Below, one piece after another: positions 57,946 to 64,000 of a stretch of DNA of 64,000 nucleotides (position 1 is the stretch's first letter; every line of letters starts with the position of its first letter). Source of the DNA: Breviolum minutum Mf 1.05b.01 (lineage: Eukaryota; Sar; Dinophyceae; Suessiales; Symbiodiniaceae). A program made the translations under genes and the position numbers. The stretch is from positions 1-64,000 of the forward strand of contig DF241484.1 in NCBI GenBank assembly GCA_000507305.1. Reading direction: 5' to 3'. The notes below the pieces were generated by a model, which saw only the letters and a program-made list of their open reading frames with translations, was not told the origin of the DNA and ran no database searches.

Positions 57946-58918
57946 GTTATGACGAACACCCACCGCCACTTTACCTGCACACAGTTGTTTCATTTTTTTG
58001 GTGACATTTTTTTGAAACAAAGTCATGATGCTGAGAAAGCATCCTGGAGTTATCAGCCGGCAATCAATGCGCTGACACTCCCATGTATTTTGGAAAGTCT
58101 TGGAGTTCCTATCAGATTTGGCGATGTGAACATATTGGAATCCAATTTCACGTAACAGTCCAGGTGGGCTTCCAAATGTGTGTTTTTTACCGTGAAATAC
58201 TATGAAATACCCAGAGGTAAAGATTTTAAACATGATAACTGCAGTCATCACTTTTAGCATTTGTTTTTTCTCCGCATGTTTCGATTCAATAATTGAAACT
58301 GTGATAGATATCTTTGAAAGCGACATGTTACATGTTTTAATGCTTCCTACCTTATGAAACTCACAATTTGAGCAAGAAATCAGAATAATTTTCAGCCAGG
58401 AAAGTGACATCAAGGTGTGATTGAATTTTAGTTATTGTCAAGGAAGGATTTCGGGCATGGAGATGGTACATTTATTTATATCCATTTCCCCACTAGTCAC
58501 AAAGCATTACAAAACCATTATTCCTCCGAAAACTAACATAGACCCAAAATGATGGTTTCCAAATCTCCTTTTCCAGGGGGCCCCCAATTTCAGGTGCCAG
58601 CCGTGAAGTTTTCCTGCAGTGTTCTGTATGTTTGACTCCCCAGGCATTGGTTCCTTATTTCTGGGAACAAACTTCGAATTCTTCATTTCAGTTTTGCTTC
58701 TGGTGCGCCGGGTGTGGTTGGTGGTTTTTGGGTATGGTGGACTTAGAATGGACAACATATCCATATCTCATGATTTCTCGTTTTTTTGAGAGTCAATGGT
58801 TAGTAAATGGTTAGTGGTTTGCTTTCAACATGATGTATTTTTGTTGTTCCTGTCTTTATTTATTTATTTATTTATTTATATATATATATTATTTTGGTTG
58901 AACTAACACCAAGTTCCT

Positions 58919-58986
58919 ACGAGGTGGACCCTACCAGTTATAAATGGGGTTTATAGCCCGTTTTCTGTAGGGTTATTTCATCTCAG
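58919..58986. repeat. Family F-like element ending at an acceptor
   Basis: GTGGACCCTACCAGTTATAA and TGTAGGGTTATTTCATCTCA resemble the family F copies at 29990 and 61452. Its right end is the acceptor of the S1 exon at 58987. Confidence 0.6.
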
Positions 58987-59019
58987 TTGCCCTGGGTGGA
59001 GTTTACCCTCCTGTGGAAC
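58987..59019 (+). CDS. Channel B, first half of S1
   Basis: ATTTCATCTCAG precedes 11 codons LPWVEFTLLWN, then GAATCC. Joined to the next exon it gives EFTLLWN-INLILMAAQ, matching channel A FEIAVAALLIANILMMAAQ in length and pattern. The GT at 59013 would shift the frame, so a GA donor is required. The following intron is only 155 bp. Confidence 0.75.
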
Positions 59020-59174
59020 GAATCCATATCCCCATGCCCATCGCCGGCACCTGTTGAGCCGATGATTTTCCGAACTTTCCGTTTGGATATGTATCCGTTC
59101 CCTGGAGTTTGTAAGGGCAGGTCCTCCCCCAGTATTTGGGATACTATCGGACTCCTGAACCCATGTTGCGCCAG

Positions 59175-59220
59175 ATCAATTTGATCCTGATGGCAGCGCA
59201 GTTGCAGTATCATGGCATGA
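59175..59220 (+). CDS. Channel B, second half of S1
   Basis: TTGCGCCAG precedes INLILMAAQLQYHGM and one base of the next codon. It shares MAAQLQYHG with channel A (27588-27680); the four differing bases in these codons are all silent third positions. The donor is GA (GAAACT, giving Arg at the join) or GC (GCATGA at 59215); both keep frame with 60442. Confidence 0.9.
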
Positions 59221-60284
59221 GAAACTTGGCACACAAATCGCAGCTCAAGATTGGTGCTGAGTGATCTTCATTACCCTGCTCGTTTTGTACCAGGAGGGTG
59301 CGTGTAAATTCTACCATATTCTACCGTTCTACCCTCCCTGAGAATCATTGGACCTTCCAATGGAGGGGTTTGAACGTGTATAGCAGGGGTGTGTTGGTCC
59401 TCAAACAACTGGGCTACTGAGCCGTTTCATTCTACGACGAGTCCCTATGAATCAACGCAGGAATTCATGGTTCATGTCAGCTCAAGTGGTGGGAAGTATC
59501 AGGATCCGAGTTGTGCTACTTGCTAGTGTGGACTATACATGATCTATACGCATATGTTCATCATGTTTCAAAGTTACATAGAAATTAAGATATCTATAAT
59601 GTTTGTAGAAAGATTGATTCTTGTTTAGATTTTGTAGATGGCATATTTATGTAAACATCATTTATGTATATATCCAAAATTCAGCCAGCTTTCAGCTCGT
59701 AGAAAAAAACTATTTTTGGGGGACGAAAGCCTGAAGTTCGTTGCAGGTTGTTTGGCAGCCTGTTGAAAAAAGTGGATGTTGACTTTTTTCAATGCCTGGT
59801 GGAGAAATGGAAAAATGTGTTTTGAGTCAATTTGGCATTGTTTTTTGGCTGAGATAGATCATATAGTGATGTTGATCAGTTGTTAGGTGTTTTTGAAGAC
59901 AACAAACAAAGAACAATGACTCAAAATGGGATGATGCAACCATGATGCCTTGCCACAAATCCAAACCAAAAGTTGGTTCCCCCGTGTCACCCTTCAGGAA
60001 TGTTCTGAGTGTTTCTCATGGTTATTGGGGGGGGGTGGCTGCATCATGAAATCTTAGAGAATCTTACTTTATTGAAATTGGCACAGTATATTTACACCAG
60101 TGACGCAAGTGTTTACTTCGGGCAGTTTTACTAGGAAACAAAGCACCCAAAATGACCATGAACAACACTGGCCTTGCTAGGATTTTTTCCTCTCAGACTG
60201 ACACCTGGCAACTTTGACGCTAGGAATCAACAAATCCTCTTCAAAAATGAAAAATATTTTTGGAGGGTGCTGTTTATCCATATT

Positions 60285-60335
60285 TATCAATTTAGATATA
60301 CACATTACATATTATATATATATAATATATATCCT
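60285..60335. repeat. TA-rich tract
   Basis: ATATTATATATATATAATATAT-type sequence inside the channel B intron, about 110 bp before the exon at 60442. Confidence 0.85.
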
Positions 60336-60441
60336 GATCTTCTTCTTGGGATTTTATTCCCGGCCTTTTAAGAGAAAACCCATGACAAATGTTTGGATTT
60401 TCCTTCATTTTCTCATGCTCGTTATCGACCTGAGTTTTCAG

Positions 60442-60488
60442 GAACCGGCTATGAGATCAAGTTTCCCCGCTATCGTATGTCTCCGCAG
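60442..60488 (+). CDS. Channel B, S1-S2 loop
   Basis: GAGTTTTCAG precedes a split codon, then TGYEIKFPRYRMSPQ, ending before GAATCC. T-G-x-x-x-x-x-P follows QYHG as in channel A (ITGLGCP). The GT at 60475 would leave phase 1 against a phase-0 next exon, so GA is the only donor that keeps S2 in frame. CGCAGGA is present at both junctions of the next intron. Confidence 0.85.
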
Positions 60489-60919
60489 GAATCCGGGTTG
60501 GGCCATGAGTATCATTGGTGAAGATTTCTCCAGAAGATATGTAGCTTGCTGGGAGTGTTTTGTGATGTTTCATGTTTTGTGTTTTGAACCAGGCATTCTG
60601 CTACACTCATGTCCTTCATGAACCTTCAGTCTCTTCTTTTGAAGGACTTTCAATCTGCCAATTCTTGCGGGTTCTCATTCTCCAGAGCCAACAACTTTTA
60701 AGGCTACTGCGGCCATGACATGTCTTTTGACCTCATGGGTTTTCCCAATTCGTTGGAAGTTGTCTTATGAAACCCAAGTACCTTTGTTGCTATGCACAGG
60801 AGAGACATACAGGCAACAAAGCAAACCAATTCAAACCTCGAGATGGAACTTGATAACCGATGATGATATCTTCGGCAGGTTTCCCATCCTTGCATGGCTT
60901 TTTTGGGATTCCAACGCAG

Positions 60920-60970
60920 GAGCATTGGCCATACGCAGAGGACGTATTTGTTTGGGGTGATTGGATTTTC
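60920..60970 (+). CDS. Channel B, first part of S2
   Basis: CCAACGCAG precedes 17 codons EHWPYAEDVFVWGDWIF, ending before GTTTCT. It aligns without gaps to channel A EAWPYAKTVFFCGDVLF. A stop follows in frame, so the exon must end here. In channel A the same helix continues without an intron. Confidence 0.92.
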
Positions 60971-61148
60971 GTTTCTTGACAGCATTTTCCGGTGGCACCG
61001 GTGCCTTCATATATACATTGGTTGCGTGACCTTCCAAAATGCGGTACTTACCCACAAATTGAGTGTCATCACTTGAAGTGAGTGAACAAAAAACTGGGTA
61101 GTTGTGAATTTTCAAGAAAAATATATGTTTGTTTTGTGGTTATTATGT

Positions 61149-61262
61149 ACCTTCCCCGGAGCTTAACATAGCCCCCGAAAAATGAGTTTTTGGAAGACGA
61201 CATTTCCTTTTGGTGCAAAAGGCCTATTGTCAGGGGCGAACTGTTAAACTTCAGGGGCCCGT
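61149..61262. repeat. Family A element (variant)
   Basis: TACCTTCCCCGGAGCTTAAC and AACTGTTAAACTTCAGGGGC, with GCCCCCGAAAAATG inside. Confidence 0.75.
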
Positions 61263-61451
61263 GTACCCTTTCCAGATAGCCCATGGGACTCGAATATTTA
61301 CCTACATTTGTCATTAAGTATACATCTGGTCACATTATGGTGACCTCACACGACCTTTTTGCCCCCAAAAACTAGCGAATAGTAAGGGAAATCCCAAGCT
61401 TTTTGCAGGGAAATCAGCGGTTGGTGAAATATTGTAATTTTGCCAGATACA

Positions 61452-61586
61452 TGCAAGGTGGGCCCCTAGCAGTTATAAATGGAGTTATAACCCCTATAAA
61501 TGGCCTTATAAATGGCTAACTGTTCTTATAACCCTAGTTATAGGAGTTATAAACCCAGTTATAACTGGTGGGGGGCCCACCTTGTG
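61452..61586. repeat. Family F inverted-repeat element
   Basis: AAGGTGGGCCCCTAGCAGTT and GTGGGGGGCCCACCTT end the element; internal repeats of GTTATAA and CCTATAAATGG are themselves mirrored. It makes up the 3' part of the channel B-specific intron. Confidence 0.9.
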
Positions 61587-61638
61587 GAGCATATGGGCTT
61601 GGTTATTATTTCCAAATTACCGGCAGTGTAACCCTGAG

Positions 61639-61658
61639 GCCATCATTTTCACTGTGGA
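61639..61658 (+). CDS. Channel B, end of S2 (possible 20 bp microexon)
   Basis: ACCCTGAG precedes AIIFTV and two bases of Glu; joined to the previous exon this gives GDWIF-AIIFTVE, aligned with channel A GDVLF-AGLFTAE. A GT donor (GTCTTT) then splits the Glu codon exactly where channel A has its intron. If other donors are used (GCAGCA at 61665 or GAAATT at 61675) the exon is up to 36 bp. Confidence 0.8.
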
Positions 61659-61695
61659 GTCTTTTGGCAGCAAGGAAATTTGCCTTGGGAAAATA

Positions 61696-61809
61696 CTACT
61701 TTTAATGGAAGAAATCTGGCTAATCCATCGAAAGGATGTAGAAAACCATGTAAATTATGGGATATTTACCATATCAACTGGTTAGCTGGATTTCTTCCAT
61801 CAATAGTAT
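61696..61809. repeat. Family C element (variant)
   Basis: CTACTTTTAATGGAAGAAAT and ATTTCTTCCATCAATAGTAT, with CTGGCTAATCC/GGTTAGCTGG inside. Lies 22 bp after the S2 exon region. Confidence 0.85.
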
Positions 61810-62808
61810 GGTGGGTGATCATTTTTTCCCCACACATTTTGTCTTTGGTGTTCGCACACGGTTCCACGTATGCCATACATGTAGAGTTACAAGGATCAAT
61901 AATCTATTGGTGAGACATGGTCACTGTGCAGCCACTCAACGAGATCTGGTGATGGCCTGGGGTAAACAGATAATTTCTAGTCAAGTCCCAGTAGGTGCTT
62001 TTTTAAACCCCAGTGATGTAAGAATGATTGCTCAACCTTCTCCAAAACCCCACGCTTTCAGCGACATGGGTAGCACTAATTCCACTAACAAAATATAAAC
62101 AACAGTAAACTCACATAAAGATCATTTGTTTGGCTCACTCTTGGAAAGGGCTATGTACCAGAAAGCTTATCTTTTGGCCATGATGTTTGCCAAAAACCTT
62201 TGCGAATCATACAGAGCACACAGGGTGCGAGGGAAGTGTTCTTCCAAAGGAACCTGTAGTTTTGGCGTATGAGACGTGCTAATAACAAACATGGCCTCAC
62301 AGAATACATGTGCAAGTTATCTATAGCTAAGTTTGGTGATTTCTGATGTATTTCAGCTCACTTAGACAACCTTAGATGGCATGAAGCAGGGTTTTTAAGC
62401 GAAATCACAAGAGAATGCAGATACCTATCCTGCACATGTTCCCCCCTTTGGATAGCAAAACATGTGAAACAAAGTATTGGCAGTTATTAGTTCAATGTTG
62501 TCATTGAGTAGCAAGTTGTGTTGTTTCATAGATCTTTTGTTTGGAAATTGATTGCTGTTTTTTTGGTTTAAATGTAGAACCTCCGAATTTGACATCATTT
62601 GACTTGCCAAAAAAAACACGTTTGATTCTTTCAAGCAGGGTTTCAACTGCTCCAAGCCATTCGATTTTTTCGTGATCCAAGGATGTTTATCCGATTGAGC
62701 ACCTTGCTATGGATTTGATGGGTGGAAGTATGGCAAACAAAAATGGGATGGATAGTGGAAGCAGGTGACATGTTAGTTAGTTGTACGATAATAATGGTAC
62801 GACATATG

Positions 62809-62907
62809 CTAGGTGGTGGTTTCAAATATTTTTGCTTTTCACCACTATTTGGGGAAGATTTCCAATTTGACTCAAATTTTCCAGATGGGTTGAAACCACC
62901 AACCAGA
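62809..62907. repeat. Family B inverted-repeat element
   Basis: GCTAGGTGGTGGTTTCAAAT and GGGTTGAAACCACCAACCAG. AG-GT at the left end and AG at the right end. Confidence 0.9.
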
Positions 62908-63782
62908 ATGACATATGGTACAATATCATACGGGAACATTACCAAAAGGTTGTTGGATTGGATTGTTGTGCCTCATGGTATAGCTATACAATTTGTGCAA
63001 TTCCATTTTTTGGTCCTGCCATGATTCACAATCATGCTTCGGGTTTGCACTACCGATTTTTCCTATGAAAAAATCATGTTCAACACATTTTCCCCGGTGG
63101 TCTTAACCGGGAAGACAAATCCCTCCGAAACGTGATTCCCATACAGTACAAGTTTTCTTTCGACACCCCATGTCAATGGTCCGAGCGCGGCACCATGGAG
63201 ATTTCCGACTTTCCGGGAAATTCGGTGCCCCCTTTTTTAGGGAAGCCCATCCAGCTTGGTGAACTTCATCTAGATTTACCTCCCGAATGATAATGTTGGG
63301 CCGGTTGAAAAAGAAACGCATCCAATGCAGGGAAGCATGTTGCAATTCCATTTGCAGATATTCATTTCGAAATTGTCACGTGCTACCGGGACTATCCTAT
63401 TTCATTATCCTAGCTTGGGTCGGACATGATCAACAGATACTTTATCTAAATGTTCCAGATGGGGCAGTTTCAATCATTGGCCATGTTTAATCAGTTTCAC
63501 CTTGCCATATCTGTTGGACTGTTTCATACTATATGCAATAGGCATATATATACATATTTTACATATAACATATGTTATATACAGTTTTCAAGTATGCTGC
63601 AATGAGGTGTTATTAAAGTGGTTTTGCTTCAAAAGTTGTGCAAGGAGATCATGTAACCAACAGAAGGCACGTCACCCTACATAATATAGAGATTATACTG
63701 TACAGTGAACAAGTCTTCAGAAAATATCATTTAAAAACACAGCGTGTGCGTTATTTTTTCCCCCATTGTCATTGGAATTTAA

Positions 63783-63858
63783 GGTACCCCCCCCAAAGAC
63801 CTTAATAGGGGCTTATTTCTTGGGGGGTGGCATTGGGGGGGTTACCTTAAATTCCCAT
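63783..63858. repeat. Hairpin with GGTA/TACC arms
   Basis: AATTTAAGGTACCCCCCCCA and GGGGGGGTTACCTTAAATT are mirrored, with CTTAATAGGGGCTTATTTC between. A related half copy lies near 45740-45790. Confidence 0.8.
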
Positions 63859-63889
63859 GACATTGACGATACTGATGATTTGTTTCTAG

Positions 63890-63969
63890 AGCACTTTGGC
63901 TTCCGACCGGATGGCCAATGGATCACGAGGCATGATCCGTTTGCAGTTCTTTCGCCATTTCCTCAATTG
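63890..63969 (+). CDS. Channel B, end of S2 and S2-S3 loop (window edge)
   Basis: The frame reads STLASDRMANGSRG then MIRLQFFRHFLN and two bases of Trp. IR-x-x-FFR-x-x-LNW aligns with channel A IRCAFFRNCLNW. The 5' boundary is unresolved: the acceptor at 63889 gives a longer loop than channel A, and the one at 63929 needs an unidentified donor. A GC donor (GCACCT) at 63970 splits the Trp codon exactly as in channel A. S3 and S4 should lie beyond the window. Confidence 0.75.
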
Positions 63970-64000
63970 GCACCTTGGAAGAAAATCCCACAACGTGGCC

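Larger units (their letters stand above)
60971..61638. other. Channel B-specific intron inside S2
   Basis: A GT-AG intron of 668 bp, filled by a family A element (61149-61262), half of a family D element (about 61285) and a family F element (61452-61586). Channel A has no intron at this position. Confidence 0.8.
61810..63889. other. Channel B intron, long
   Basis: It contains a family B copy at 62809-62907, a TA-rich tract at 63528-63585 and a G/C-rich hairpin at about 63783-63855. Open frames such as 61757-62098 have no splice support. Confidence 0.55.

Noticed and set aside
57697..58413. 238-codon open frame on the minus strand
   Set aside because: It runs antisense to the acidic channel B exon (57893), giving a poly-Phe tract, and has no motif, splice support or codon bias.

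Overview
The window looks like nuclear DNA of a protist, most probably a dinoflagellate. It has no bacterial-style open reading frames. Short exon-sized coding segments (about 20-180 bp), all readable on the + strand, are scattered through AT-rich, repeat-filled introns. Where homology fixes the joins, acceptors are usually AG followed by G, and several donors must be GA or GC rather than GT. Relaxed GA/GC donors with AG-G acceptors are a known dinoflagellate trait; the species cannot be named from the sequence. No tRNA, rRNA, CRISPR array, operon, promoter or terminator is supportable.

The best supported content is two related voltage-gated cation-channel regions. Channel A occupies roughly 26-46 kb. 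Exons at 26579, 27304, 27588, 28821, 29538, 30116 and 30866 splice in frame into a complete voltage sensor: S1, S2 with an acidic residue, S3 with an Asp, S4 with six basic residues at every third position, and the S4-S5 linker. Exons at 41776, 42561, 43052 and 43744 encode a pair of EF-hands, which fits a Ca2+-responsive C-terminus. Exons at 33836, 34642 and 35624 join in phase but are not recognised. S5, the pore and S6 were not found convincingly; weak candidates lie at 31232, 32042, 32833, 33663 and 38973. Channel B begins before 58987 and runs off the right edge. Exons at 58987, 59175, 60442, 60920, 61639 and about 63890 encode S1 to the start of S3, and match channel A exon by exon. A and B are either tandem genes or two repeats of one very large gene.

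The left part (1-26 kb) and the 46-58 kb interval hold further exon-like segments, many acidic or Ser-rich and some ending in good GT donors. They may be N-terminal regions of channels A and B or parts of neighbouring genes; this is not resolved. Everything else is intron or intergenic DNA packed with at least six families of short (70-130 bp) inverted-repeat elements (called A-F here), TA-rich tracts and microsatellites. One family carries AG-GT at one end and AG at the other, as expected of introner-type elements. Several introns are flanked by 7-9 bp direct repeats, and one channel B intron is absent from the matching place in channel A. The window therefore appears to catch recent intron gain.
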